Shown here: piece after piece, positions 9,419 to 17,289 of the stretch
Layout of the letters: every line of letters starts with the position of its first letter
Position numbering within the stretch: position 1 is the stretch's first letter
Source of the DNA: an uncultured Lachnospiraceae bacterium
GTDB lineage: Bacteria > Bacillota > Clostridia > Lachnospirales > Lachnospiraceae
Direction: 5' to 3'
Length of the DNA stretch: 48,296 bases
Assembly (NCBI GenBank): GCA_900548905.1
Contig: URMK01000054.1
Coordinates: 1-48,296 of the forward strand
The notes under the pieces: generated by a model
Database searches by the model: none
What the model was told of the DNA's origin: nothing
The model's input: only the letters and a program-made list of their open reading frames with translations
Program-made: the position numbers and the translations under genes

Positions 9419-9943
9419 TTATCCGTTGCCGGCATACTGTCTGATAAACAGATGATAAAGCCCTTCCGGGGTTGCCCCTGCCTTTTCCAGAACCCGTATG
9501 CGGTTTTCCAGGAAAATTCCCCGGTTTCCCGATTCATTGCAGATCCCATACAACTGCTCCGCCCCGGCCATACGGTTTGCCATACCGCACAGCAGAAGGT
9601 TATGGTAATCCGAACCATCCAGGGCAAACACCGCCATTCCCGGCGCACCCGCCACCTCATGCCAGCGGGAGGAAACCGCCATCAGCTCTTCCCTCGCCCT
9701 GTCGTCAAATTCGGGAATCCGCAGGCAGCTGACACCGTTCTCTTTCAGCTTTTCTTCAAACAGTATCGCCAGTTCCCCTTCCCCGCCAATCAGAACCTCA
9801 TAATCATCATCCGGCACCGCATCATTTGGCCTGAAACGATAGCCTTTTACAATGTCATTCATCTGCCCGGTAAACACGAAACCTACGATGAGCAGATAAG
9901 CCGTTAACGCGGCCAGTAATAAAATATTTGTGAAAATTGTCAT
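9419..9943 (-). CDS. Membrane-anchored, degenerate TrkA-N (RCK)-like protein
   Basis: A 174-residue protein that begins the potassium operon. The ATG at 9943 is set by GAGGAGG about 10 bases upstream. One N-terminal membrane helix (about residues 5-27) is followed by a soluble domain. Its order of elements recalls an RCK_N Rossmann fold: YEVLIGGEGELAILFEEKL in place of GxGxxG, an acidic residue after the second strand (RIPEFDD), and VFALDGSDYHNLLLCGMAN near the usual DxxNLL motif. The third glycine of the dinucleotide loop is absent. I know no named family for it, and the RCK relation is an inference from pattern. It may tether or modulate the KtrA ring. Sequence alone does not exclude an unrelated fold. 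Confidence 0.6.
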   Translation of the reverse strand: MTIFTNILLLAALTAYLLIVGFVFTGQMNDIVKGYRFRPNDAVPDDDYEVLIGGEGELAILFEEKLKENGVSCLRIPEFDDRAREELMAVSSRWHEVAGAPGMAVFALDGSDYHNLLLCGMANRMAGAEQLYGICNESGNRGIFLENRIRVLEKAGATPEGLYHLFIRQYAGNG

Positions 9944-10032
9944 TTCATAATCGCCTCCTCGCCTTTTTTCCGGCGTGTACATTACTTCCGTCACGGAAAA
10001 AGGATGCCAGCCTAAACTCTTTTCTTAGCTTA

Positions 10033-10061
10033 AGCATAGCACCCCCGACATTAAGATAGTC
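10033..10061 (-). promoter_or_regulatory. Probable promoter of the potassium operon
   Basis: On the minus strand TATGCT (10033-10038) serves as a -10 candidate. The expected -35 position has no good TTGACA match and overlaps the last ATCTTA repeat. That arrangement is usual for promoters activated by PhoB/OmpR-type regulators. The untranslated leader to the ATG at 9943 would be about 85 bases. Confidence 0.45.
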
Positions 10062-10099
10062 TTAAGATTGCGTATCTGACATTAAGATTGTAATAAGAT
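10052..10099 (-). promoter_or_regulatory. Tandem ATCTTA repeats, likely OmpR-family operator
   Basis: The hexamer ATCTTA (TAAGAT on the plus strand) occurs four times, at 10052-10057, 10063-10068, 10083-10088 and 10094-10099. Start-to-start spacing is 11, 20 and 11 bp, so there are two 11-bp pairs. OmpR/PhoB-family dimers bind head-to-tail repeats with 11-bp spacing. The KdpE-like regulator of this operon is the obvious candidate binder (inference). Confidence 0.65.
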
Positions 10100-10124
10100 A
10101 AAAAAGGCGCATAAACACTGGGTT

Positions 10125-11495
10125 TCAGACATGTTTCACGTCATCTGCGAAGGTTTCCGGAACCGTTTTTAATAATACGGAAACGTAAAATACGCCGTCT
10201 TTTTGCGCAAATTCCACCGTCCCCCCGTAACGGGCTGCAAGCTCCCGCACGGAAGCCGTTCCGATTCCGGTCCCTTCCCTTTTCGAAGATAGGGGTATCC
10301 CCTGTTCAAACCCGACCTGCGCCGTGCAGGTGTTGTCCGTCAGGATCAGCAGCGATGAACCGCCCCTCCTTTTCAGCCTGAGCCTTATAAACCTTCGTTC
10401 CGCCGTCTCCCTCCGGCAGGCCTCCACCGCATTTTCCAGAAGATTCCCCAAAAGTACGGTAATATCCGTATCGGATACCGGACAGTCCCGGGGATAATCC
10501 ACGCCCGCCTCGAACTCAATTCCGCCGTCCCGGGCCAAAGACGCATAATAACAGACTATGGCATTGACTGCGTCATTTACGCAGTACCGTTCCCTTGTAT
10601 CAGGGGGCAGCTGGTTTCTATAAAGATCTATGTAATCCGCAAGCCCCTCCTTATCCTCCCTGTCAATATACGACTGCACCACGGCCAGATGCTGCCGCAG
10701 ATCATGGCGCGCTCTGCGCATTTCATCCCTGTGTGAGGCCAGCGCGTCAAACTGCTTTTTCTGGACCTGCAGGCTCCTGTCCGCATACTTCAGGGCTTCT
10801 TCCAGCTGCGTCCGGGCATGGGAGACTTCCAGCACTTCAAATGCCACATAAGACACATAACAGGCGCCCAGCAGCATGAGATAACGGGATACCAGGAACT
10901 GCCAGGAAGCGAAGGCATATACCTCCGTTACCGTGCAGTAGAGCATACCGAACAGGGTGGAAAACAAAGGGATTTTCCACAGATGCCGCCACATGGCCTT
11001 ATTGTCTATTTTCAGCGCGTCAGCTATGGTATGGCTGAAAAAATGGGACAGGAAAGGAAAGGTTATCAGGTAAACGATTATACGGGCGATATTATAGACC
11101 ATGTATGGGTGCCTGACAGAGAATTCATAAAAAAATCGGCTTTCGATAAAGTTGGCATTGCCGAGCACAAAAAACTGCCACGCCAGAAACAGCAGCCAGG
11201 TAAACATCAGTTTAGGGAAGCTGTCCCGGATCAGCAGGAACGCAAAGCCCAGGAAAAGCAGAAGAAAACAGTAGCGGGTAATCGTCGTCCACTTCACTGC
11301 CATTTCATAACCGCCCCGGTTGATAACATAAAATACACCGCTGTATACCGACGAGACGACGAACTGCAGCAGGACGATATACCGGAAGGGAAGGCGTAGC
11401 CTGTCACGGAACAGCCAGTAACGCGGCAGTGTAAAGGGGATGGCATCCAGAAAGGGGAACAGCAGTACCATCAGTGTATCCATAAACCTCATCAT
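10125..11495 (-). CDS. AgrC-like GHKL sensor histidine kinase
   Basis: A 456-residue kinase. About six hydrophobic helices in the first 210 residues form a membrane sensor. A coiled segment follows (THARTQLEEALKYADRSLQ), then the dimerization/phosphorylation motif ARHDLRQHLAVVQSYI. The GHKL-type ATPase has N-box NLLENAVEACRRE, LTDNTC, and GTGIGTASVRELAARYGG. This is the AgrC/VirS-like class that pairs with LytTR regulators. Its ATG overlaps the stop codon of the upstream LytTR gene by 4 bases (ATGA), so translation is coupled. No AgrB/AgrD peptide genes are near, so the signal is unknown. Confidence 0.9.
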   Translation of the reverse strand: MMRFMDTLMVLLFPFLDAIPFTLPRYWLFRDRLRLPFRYIVLLQFVVSSVYSGVFYVINRGGYEMAVKWTTITRYCFLLLFLGFAFLLIRDSFPKLMFTWLLFLAWQFFVLGNANFIESRFFYEFSVRHPYMVYNIARIIVYLITFPFLSHFFSHTIADALKIDNKAMWRHLWKIPLFSTLFGMLYCTVTEVYAFASWQFLVSRYLMLLGACYVSYVAFEVLEVSHARTQLEEALKYADRSLQVQKKQFDALASHRDEMRRARHDLRQHLAVVQSYIDREDKEGLADYIDLYRNQLPPDTRERYCVNDAVNAIVCYYASLARDGGIEFEAGVDYPRDCPVSDTDITVLLGNLLENAVEACRRETAERRFIRLRLKRRGGSSLLILTDNTCTAQVGFEQGIPLSSKREGTGIGTASVRELAARYGGTVEFAQKDGVFYVSVLLKTVPETFADDVKHV

Positions 11496-12217
11496 AGCAG
11501 AACATCCTCCCTTTCCCGCCGGAACAGATAAGCACTGAATAACGCTTCCAGCTTCTTTTTCTCCCGTCTGGCAAATGGTATTCTCACTCCTGTATCCATC
11601 AGGAAATCCAATCCGTCAATCCGCTCCACCCGTTCCGCATTGACAATACACCCCTTATAACAATTCAGGAACTGAGGAAAGGCCGCAAACAGACAGCTCA
11701 ACTCACTGATGGATATGCGGAACCGCAGGATACCCCGTCTGTCCGTGTGAATCTGGATATAATGCTCGTCCCTGTCACACCAGAGGATTTCACGCAGGAG
11801 GATTTTTTCCTGCTCCACACAGATGAACCGCGCATCCCGTATTTTACCCACTCCCGCCAGATCCATAGTCTTTTTAAAGGCTTCATACTCGTAAGGCTTT
11901 ACCAAATATCCGCATGCACGCACACCGTAACTCTCAACAGCATGACTCTGACTGGTGGTAACAAACACCAGCGCCGCCAGTTTATCCTTTTCCCTGATTA
12001 TCTGCGCGGTTTCAATTCCGGAAAGCCCCGGCATATACTGATCGATAAATATCATATCCCATACTTCCGGCATAAAACAGGACAAAAAATCCTCCCCGCT
12101 GGAAAAATCATCTATCACAGGCGTTTCCCCTGCATAACTTTCATTCAGATATCGATACAAACATTTCCGTATTTCCTCTCTGCCAAGGTATAGGTCGTCA
12201 ATGACAGCGACTCTCAT
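11492..12217 (-). CDS. AgrA-like LytTR response regulator
   Basis: A 241-residue regulator. The receiver domain has IDD at 6-8, phospho-acceptor Asp59 in MIFIDQYMPG, and Lys in YLVKPYEYE. The C-terminal LytTR domain (about residues 135-230) shows ILWCDRDEHYIQIHT and the FLNCYKGCIVNAERVE pattern typical of the family. It lies directly upstream of the kinase with a 4-base overlap. Its own promoter (12263-12291) faces a divergent promoter across a direct repeat at 12299-12326 that fits LytTR operator architecture. Autoregulation and control of the divergent genes are therefore likely (inference). Confidence 0.92.
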   Translation of the reverse strand: MRVAVIDDLYLGREEIRKCLYRYLNESYAGETPVIDDFSSGEDFLSCFMPEVWDMIFIDQYMPGLSGIETAQIIREKDKLAALVFVTTSQSHAVESYGVRACGYLVKPYEYEAFKKTMDLAGVGKIRDARFICVEQEKILLREILWCDRDEHYIQIHTDRRGILRFRISISELSCLFAAFPQFLNCYKGCIVNAERVERIDGLDFLMDTGVRIPFARREKKKLEALFSAYLFRREREDVLL

Positions 12218-12262
12218 GTCCCCATTCCCCTCTCTGTTCCCAAACCTGGTATTACACCTATC

Positions 12263-12291
12263 ATTTTACAGGAACCGCACCACGGCTGCAA
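12263..12291 (-). promoter_or_regulatory. SigA-type promoter of the LytTR/GHKL operon
   Basis: On the minus strand TTGCAG (12286-12291), a 17-bp spacer and TAAAAT (12263-12268) form a good housekeeping promoter. It ends about 45 bases before the LytTR start codon. The -35 lies 7 bp from the direct repeat. Confidence 0.65.
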
Positions 12292-12298
12292 CGCAAGA

Positions 12299-12326
12299 TC
12301 CGGCCAAAAATTACAAATTCCGGCCA
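12299..12326. promoter_or_regulatory. Direct-repeat operator between divergent promoters
   Basis: TCCGGCCA occurs at 12299-12306 and again at 12319-12326, a 20-bp period with a 12-bp gap. AgrA-type LytTR proteins bind two roughly 9-bp direct repeats about two helical turns apart. The site is 7 bp from the leftward -35 and 5 bp from the rightward -35, so one bound dimer could serve both promoters. The repeat sequence is not the published LytTR consensus. Confidence 0.6.
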
Positions 12327-12331
12327 CCTTA

Positions 12332-12360
12332 TTGCTTATCTTCCCGTATTCTACTATTTT
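12332..12360 (+). promoter_or_regulatory. Promoter of the pseudo-receiver unit
   Basis: TTGCTT (12332-12337), a 17-bp spacer and TATTTT (12355-12360) give a weak SigA-type promoter pointing right. Weak -10 and -35 elements next to an operator suit an activated promoter. Confidence 0.5.
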
Positions 12361-12399
12361 AATAATAAGAGAGCACGCATACCGGAAAGGAGGGAACCT

Positions 12400-12792
12400 A
12401 TGTGGAATACGATTGTCTGTGACGGCAATGCCGCGGAGCGGGATCTGCTCATGGAATCCGCCCGGCATTGTTTTGAAGGGAAAAATATAAAGGCACACAT
12501 AACCGGCTGTGCAGACTGGCAGGAGCTTGAGAGTATTGTAACGCATGCTTTTCCGGATATTGTAATCATAGCCCAGGACGGTGTGGACGGCCTGAACACC
12601 ATTACCAGCGCAAGACTTTTGTCCCGTAAAATCATATGGTTTTCTGATTTGGATTTTGGGCTTCAGGCATATCGCCTGTGCGTCCCATTCTTTTGCAGAA
12701 AGCCGGTTTCGGAACAAAAGATGGAGCAGGCATTGTCCCGGCTCATGGAGCTGATTACGGAAAACAGGAGAATAGAAGAAAAGGAGCAGTGA
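12400..12792 (+). CDS. Stand-alone degenerate receiver-domain protein
   Basis: A 130-residue protein with only a CheY-like receiver fold. AAAGGAGG lies just before the ATG. Compared with a normal receiver, the first acidic cluster keeps one Asp (Asp8), the switch Ser82 and the Lys101-Pro102 pair are kept, but the phospho-acceptor position after PDIVII is Ala58. Phosphorylation at the standard site is therefore not possible, though Asp60 is nearby. The gene is transcribed away from the LytTR/GHKL operon across a shared operator. A decoy partner or a phosphorylation-independent regulator is plausible (inference). It lacks a DNA-binding domain. Confidence 0.75.
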   Translation: MWNTIVCDGNAAERDLLMESARHCFEGKNIKAHITGCADWQELESIVTHAFPDIVIIAQDGVDGLNTITSARLLSRKIIWFSDLDFGLQAYRLCVPFFCRKPVSEQKMEQALSRLMELITENRRIEEKEQ

Positions 12793-12798
12793 TGCTTA

Positions 12799-12996
12799 AT
12801 GGAACTTACATTTAAAATAACCATATCCGCCGACGCACATCACAGCTGGCAGGGAGTACTGCAGACAGAAAGCGGCGTCTGTTCCTTTGACAGTGAACTC
12901 GAGCTTCTGCAGAAAATGGCAACGCAGATAGATGCCGGGGAACCGGACTGCACAGGCTGGAAAAAGGATGCCTGCATCGATAACACGTCCATATGA
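12799..12996 (+). CDS. Small conserved-type protein of unknown function
   Basis: A 65-residue protein, 6 bases after the receiver gene. AAGGAGC at about 12781-12787 overlaps the end of the preceding gene and lies roughly 12 bases from the ATG. The pattern FKITISADAHHSWQG, then a short loop, then F.SELELLQKM resembles short proteins common in gut clostridia that carry SWQG and F.S.LEL motifs (from memory; not verified). It is acidic and has no membrane segment. Its operon with the pseudo-receiver suggests a joint role, otherwise unknown. Confidence 0.6.
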   Translation: MELTFKITISADAHHSWQGVLQTESGVCSFDSELELLQKMATQIDAGEPDCTGWKKDACIDNTSI

Positions 12997-13025
12997 CCCC
13001 TCTACACTCCCAGACGTGTTTTGTG

Positions 13026-13054
13026 TTGAATTTTTTTCCAATGATGCATATACT
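13026..13054 (+). promoter_or_regulatory. Promoter of the flavodoxin-fold reductase gene
   Basis: TTGAAT (13026-13031), a 17-bp spacer and TATACT (13049-13054) form a recognisable SigA promoter. The leader to the ATG at 13166 is about 105 bases and shows no riboswitch that I recognise. Confidence 0.55.
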
Positions 13055-13165
13055 ATAAGTAACACCGGCTCCCGCACCTTTTATCCATGTGGCCCGGGGA
13101 GTTGTTTTCATATCCGGATATCTTCTATACGGACCAACAATAATGTGGACAGGAGTACATAAATA

Positions 13166-13786
13166 ATGAAAGTTTTATTAATCAACGGAAGCCCTCATGA
13201 AAAGGGCTGTACTTACACCGCCCTTTCGGAAATCGCTTCTGAACTGAAGGAATGCGGGATCGAGTCCGAAATTTTCCATGTAGGCACTGCTCCGGTACGG
13301 GGCTGTATGGGCTGCGGCGGCTGTGCCGGAAAGGGCAGATGTATCTTTGAGGATACCGTTAACACGGCAATAGAAAAAGCATCCCGGGCGGATGGTTTTA
13401 TCTTTGGTTCCCCCGTCCATTATGCATCCGCAGGCGGCGCTGTCACTTCCTTCCTGGATCGGATGTTCTATGCGGGGAAAGCGAATATGGTGTATAAACC
13501 CGGCGCCGCAGTCGCCAGCTGCCGCCGTGCCGGTTCCACCGCCACACTTGATCAGCTGAATAAATACTTTACCATTTCCAACATGCCCCTGGTAGGTTCC
13601 TCCTACTGGAATATGGTCCACGGGAATACCCCCGAGGAAGTGCTTCAGGATAAAGAAGGCCTTCAGACGATGCGAAATCTGGCCCGCAACATGGCCTGGC
13701 TGCTGCATTGTATCGAAGCCGGTAAAAAAGCGGGGATCTCCATCCCCCTTCCGGAAACAGGAAATACCACCAACTTCATACGCTGA
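13166..13786 (+). CDS. Flavodoxin-fold NAD(P)H-dependent oxidoreductase, iron-sulfur flavoprotein type
   Basis: A 206-residue protein of the NADPH-dependent FMN reductase family. The N-terminus KVLLINGSPHEKGCTYTAL is the usual FMN phosphate-binding loop. A cysteine cluster CMGCGGCAGKGRC (about residues 48-60) resembles the compact CxxCxxC...C motif of iron-sulfur flavoproteins. FGSPVHYASAGGAVTSFLDR is the conserved flavin-ring segment. AGGAG lies about 10 bases before the start. It is cytosolic and probably reduces quinones, nitro- or azo-compounds or handles oxidative stress; the real substrate is not evident. It has its own promoter, and a long hairpin follows. Confidence 0.88.
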   Translation: MKVLLINGSPHEKGCTYTALSEIASELKECGIESEIFHVGTAPVRGCMGCGGCAGKGRCIFEDTVNTAIEKASRADGFIFGSPVHYASAGGAVTSFLDRMFYAGKANMVYKPGAAVASCRRAGSTATLDQLNKYFTISNMPLVGSSYWNMVHGNTPEEVLQDKEGLQTMRNLARNMAWLLHCIEAGKKAGISIPLPETGNTTNFIR

Positions 13787-13834
13787 CCTCTTTCCCTTTT
13801 TGCGCGGACAATAACGCCGGGAACAGAGATCCCG

Positions 13835-13909
13835 AAAAAAAGAAAGCAGAATGATGTGCCTGCCGGAAACGCTGTCGTTCTTCCGCCTGCATCTTTCTGC
13901 TTTCTTTTT
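13835..13909. terminator. Bidirectional terminator between convergent genes
   Basis: AAAAAGAAAGCAGAA (13837-13851) pairs perfectly with TTCTGCTTTCTTTTT (13895-13909). The 43-base loop holds an inner CGGAA/TTCCG stem. The A-run on one side and the T-run on the other suit termination in both directions. Confidence 0.75.
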
Positions 13910-13922
13910 ATCCATTGATACC

Positions 13923-15260
13923 TTATCTTATATCGCCGTCATCGAAGGGATCGCCGCACTCCGGACAGAACTTGGGGGGATGCGCCGGATCCTCCGGCTC
14001 CCATCCGCATTTATCACACTTGTAAAGCCTGGCTCCTGCCGGTTTCTGCTTGCCGCATTCGGAACAGAACCTGCCTTTGTTTACCGCTCCGCAGGAACAT
14101 ACCCAGCCATTCTCACAAGGCCTGGGCTTTCCGCACTCGGAACAGAACTTTCCGGTGTTTCCGGCGGCACCGCAGCTGCAGTTCCAGCTTCCTGCCGCAT
14201 TGTCCTGCCGGCCGGCCGCTGTCCCTGCTGAAACTTCCTGCTGCCGGTTCTGCTGTCCCATTTCGAAAAGCTGCCCCGCGTTGATTCCGCCCGCGTTAGC
14301 CGCCATATTCATACCTGCAAAGGCCATCATGGGGCCCGTGGCTTTGTTGCCCGCGGCCGTCTTCATAGCATCTGCCTGCGCGCCGGTAATGGTTGCCGCC
14401 GCCATATTGGGATCCCGGAGCACGGCCGCCTTCTGCAGCTGCTTGATCATATCCTCATCCTCTTCCGAGGCTTTCACACTGCTTACCCCGAAAGAAGCCA
14501 GGGCAATTCCCCGAAGCTTCACCCATTTTTCCGAAAGAACCGTATTCAGGGCGGATGCTATTTCATCCGTATGGCCCGGCAGCGAGCTGTAACGGATCCC
14601 CATATCCGATATCCTCGCAAAGGCGGGCTGCAGGGCTGTCATCAGCTCACTTTTCAGCTGGCTGTCCAGATTCTCCCTGGAATAAGCCCCTTCCACATTT
14701 CCGCATACATTCACGTAAAAACAGATAGGATCCACAATCCGGTAGGAATATTCCCCGTGGCAGCGGATCGCTATATCGATATCCAGCCCGATATTCCTGT
14801 CTACTACCCGGAAGGGCACCGGATTAGCCGTTCCATACTTATTTCCCACGATTTCTTTTGTATTGAAGAAGTATACCCTCTGATCCTTGGGCGCTTCCCC
14901 GCCAAATGCGAACCGGATGCCGAAGGTTTCAAAGGAGCGCCTCACATTCTCCCCCAGATCCCCGAAAAATACAGAAGGTTCGCTGGACGTATCATAAACG
15001 TATTCGCCTGGCTGCGCACATACATCCACTACCTTTCCCTGATCCACGATCATCATACACTGCCCTTCATTGACCGCAATGACCGATCCGTTGGAAATGA
15101 TGTTGTCGCTTCCTTTTTTATTGGAACCTCTTTTGGAGGTTTTCCTGCTTCCTTTTACCGCAAGGATATTGGCCGGAATCGAATCACAATAAAAATACTC
15201 TTCCCACTGATCCGCCATTACCGATGCTGCCGACTGTACTGCCGCTCTGATTAATCCCAT
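13923..15260 (-). CDS. SPFH (band 7) domain protein with three C-terminal zinc ribbons
   Basis: A 445-residue protein. The N-terminal part MGLIRAAVQSAASVMADQW and the domain that follows, to about residue 270, match the SPFH/YdjI-like (virion core protein) family. A Met/Ala/Gly-rich linker comes next. The C-terminus holds three Cys4 zinc ribbons, CSCGAAGNTGKFCSECG, CSCGAVNKGRFCSECG, and CDKCGW...KFCPECG. There is no membrane segment. Such proteins form oligomeric scaffolds at membranes; the job here is unknown. It lies alone between a convergent terminator and the GH36 gene. Confidence 0.85.
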   Translation of the reverse strand: MGLIRAAVQSAASVMADQWEEYFYCDSIPANILAVKGSRKTSKRGSNKKGSDNIISNGSVIAVNEGQCMMIVDQGKVVDVCAQPGEYVYDTSSEPSVFFGDLGENVRRSFETFGIRFAFGGEAPKDQRVYFFNTKEIVGNKYGTANPVPFRVVDRNIGLDIDIAIRCHGEYSYRIVDPICFYVNVCGNVEGAYSRENLDSQLKSELMTALQPAFARISDMGIRYSSLPGHTDEIASALNTVLSEKWVKLRGIALASFGVSSVKASEEDEDMIKQLQKAAVLRDPNMAAATITGAQADAMKTAAGNKATGPMMAFAGMNMAANAGGINAGQLFEMGQQNRQQEVSAGTAAGRQDNAAGSWNCSCGAAGNTGKFCSECGKPRPCENGWVCSCGAVNKGRFCSECGKQKPAGARLYKCDKCGWEPEDPAHPPKFCPECGDPFDDGDIR

Positions 15261-15365
15261 ATAGACCTTCCTTTCCGTGTCTGCTGTTTGCCTGGAATCT
15301 GTTTCTATTATATGATACTATTCCTGTTTTTGCAAAGGCAATTACACGGTGGCTCCGGGCGATTT

Positions 15366-17288
15366 CTATTGGAGATTATTCCACAGCCGTTCATAATCCG
15401 GGGTTATCTGATCTTCCTCTGAAATCAGATACAGACGGCAGTCATGAGAAGGAATCGTAACTACCAGCTGCTTTTTCCACAGTTCTTCTTTTTCACCTGT
15501 CCTGAACCGGAAAACATGCCAATCGGAAGGAATCCCAAGCTTTTCCAGAGCATATACCCCTTTCAGTTCTGTTTCGGTATTATTAAGAATAAATACGATC
15601 CCTTTTTTCTTTTCTTTCTGTACCATGACGATTTCCGGCCGCTCTTCAGAAAGAAAAGGTAAGGAAGGCTTCCTTCTCCTGTCCGGCTTAATGAATTCGA
15701 AAAGCTTATTCCTGCCGGCGGCTATCCGGTGAAGGGGATCGGATGTATAAATACAGCTGCCGGATACGGCCGCCAACAAGGCCAGGCTGTTAATCTCCCG
15801 GTCTGTAAGGCGTATCTGGAAATCCCGGAGCATAACCGCATCCGGATCTGTCTGGTAAAAATGGTGATTGGCATAATTGTTCCCTGTCAGGCAGCGCATC
15901 ATATTCCCGGGACCGAATTCTCCATCCCAGCTGGATCCTACATCCCCTCCGATCCGCATACCGTCGGCATATCCCACAAAGGGGAGAAAAGGCGCTATAC
16001 AGCCAAGCCAATAGCTGTCCTCCCCTATTGCTTCCCGGATCATCTGTAAATAATCCCGATAGTATTCAACGGACGTTTTACCGGGACTGTATCGTTTTAC
16101 GCGGCTGCTGTCCTGAAGCCCCCAGAGCATAAAATCCGTTTTAAACATCCGCGCGCCCCATTTTCTTAAAGTGGTAAAAACATGCCTCATATAAGACATG
16201 GCATCCGGGTGGGAGGTATCCAGACAATAATATTCCTCATCCTGGTAGCCCCAGGGCTTTGGTTCATTGTCCGTAATCCATGGCCTGACAGGCTTTCCCT
16301 CCCAATCATACAAAACCCAATCCGGATGCTCTCTGTACAGCCGGCTTCTGTTGCCGACCATAAAAGCGCCTACCCAGATTCCGGGAATATAACCGGCCTT
16401 TTTTATCTCTTTAAAAGCCGCTTCAAGCCCTTCCGGGAACCTCTCACCCGGTTCCAGCCAGTCCCCGATGGCGGTACAATATCCCACATCCAGCTGGAAA
16501 TATTTCATATCTTTACTGCACTTTACATCGGCAAATCCCTGCAAATATTCCTTCATCTGTATACTGTCGAAATTCTGATAGCAATAATACCAGGAGCACC
16601 AGTGATACGCGGGAGACATAAACAACCTGGCGGACATGTTCCGTCCGATATCTTCCGCCGCCTTTTCCAGCCCGTCCTCCATGGACGCTGTTAAAAGGAA
16701 CTTTACCCGTTCAAAAACCACCTGTTCTCTGTTGGTATTTTCCATTCTTACATCGAAAGACAGCTGCATTACCGTTTCCATGTTCCGGTTACCGCTTCCG
16801 TCCGTATAAGTATTCTTCTCACAGGCATCCAGTTCGCATACCGTTTCATAATGTTTCTGAGAGGCGGTATATATGGTCAGGAATTCCTCCTTATACTGTA
16901 AAGAACATAATCCATAGCTTACAATTGTCCCTTTTTTCAGTATACTGTCTCTTCCGTAATATCCGGTATCCCTGCCCATGCCCTCCGCAGCCTGGTAAAA
17001 ACCGTCCGCTGTCGTATCCGCCCTATAAAAGAAATGCAAGGTATGGACAGGGCCTTTATAGTTTTCCAGGGCATATTCCAGTCCGAAGCTGTCTTTTTCT
17101 TCCTCCTGCAGGCTGCAAGATATATTCCCGTATTCCGTTACCCATACGACTTTCTTTTCATCCTTACGGATTTGCAATACATGGAGGGAATGCCCGTCTA
17201 TGCCGGGATACATATTTCCGATAAGGCAGGAGGAACCGCTGTATACCGTAAGGCTCCCGTCCTTCTCTATTCTGCACGTTAGCCCCAT
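15366..17288 (-). CDS. GH36-type alpha-galactosidase-like glycosidase
   Basis: A 640-residue glycoside hydrolase of the melibiase (GH36, clan D) type. Seen: a beta-sandwich N-terminus, then a TIM barrel with the DVGYC strand, WVGAFMVGNRS, nucleophile Asp in MFKTDFMLWG, and acid/base Asp in GMRIGGDVGSSWDG. The ATG at 17288 is chosen because GGGGGAGG lies about 12 bases upstream and the upstream gene stops at 17290 (TGAGATG), so translation is coupled; the open frame continues further but overlaps that gene. No signal peptide, so it acts on imported oligosaccharides. Strict alpha-galactosidase activity is likely but other specificities occur in this family. Confidence 0.85.
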   Translation of the reverse strand: MGLTCRIEKDGSLTVYSGSSCLIGNMYPGIDGHSLHVLQIRKDEKKVVWVTEYGNISCSLQEEEKDSFGLEYALENYKGPVHTLHFFYRADTTADGFYQAAEGMGRDTGYYGRDSILKKGTIVSYGLCSLQYKEEFLTIYTASQKHYETVCELDACEKNTYTDGSGNRNMETVMQLSFDVRMENTNREQVVFERVKFLLTASMEDGLEKAAEDIGRNMSARLFMSPAYHWCSWYYCYQNFDSIQMKEYLQGFADVKCSKDMKYFQLDVGYCTAIGDWLEPGERFPEGLEAAFKEIKKAGYIPGIWVGAFMVGNRSRLYREHPDWVLYDWEGKPVRPWITDNEPKPWGYQDEEYYCLDTSHPDAMSYMRHVFTTLRKWGARMFKTDFMLWGLQDSSRVKRYSPGKTSVEYYRDYLQMIREAIGEDSYWLGCIAPFLPFVGYADGMRIGGDVGSSWDGEFGPGNMMRCLTGNNYANHHFYQTDPDAVMLRDFQIRLTDREINSLALLAAVSGSCIYTSDPLHRIAAGRNKLFEFIKPDRRRKPSLPFLSEERPEIVMVQKEKKKGIVFILNNTETELKGVYALEKLGIPSDWHVFRFRTGEKEELWKKQLVVTIPSHDCRLYLISEEDQITPDYERLWNNLQ

Positions 17289-17289
17289 C

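Noticed and set aside
8204..9907. 567-codon open frame on the plus strand
   Set aside because: It runs antisense to ktrB and the TrkA-N-like gene. The translation is rich in His, Gln and Pro with no domain, as expected of a shadow frame.
9944..10124. c-di-AMP (ydaO-type) riboswitch in front of the ktr operon
   Set aside because: The leader is only about 85 bases and lacks the large conserved fold; the space is taken up by promoter and ATCTTA repeats.
12996..13166. Riboswitch in the reductase leader
   Set aside because: The 105-base leader has no conserved riboswitch elements that I recognise.
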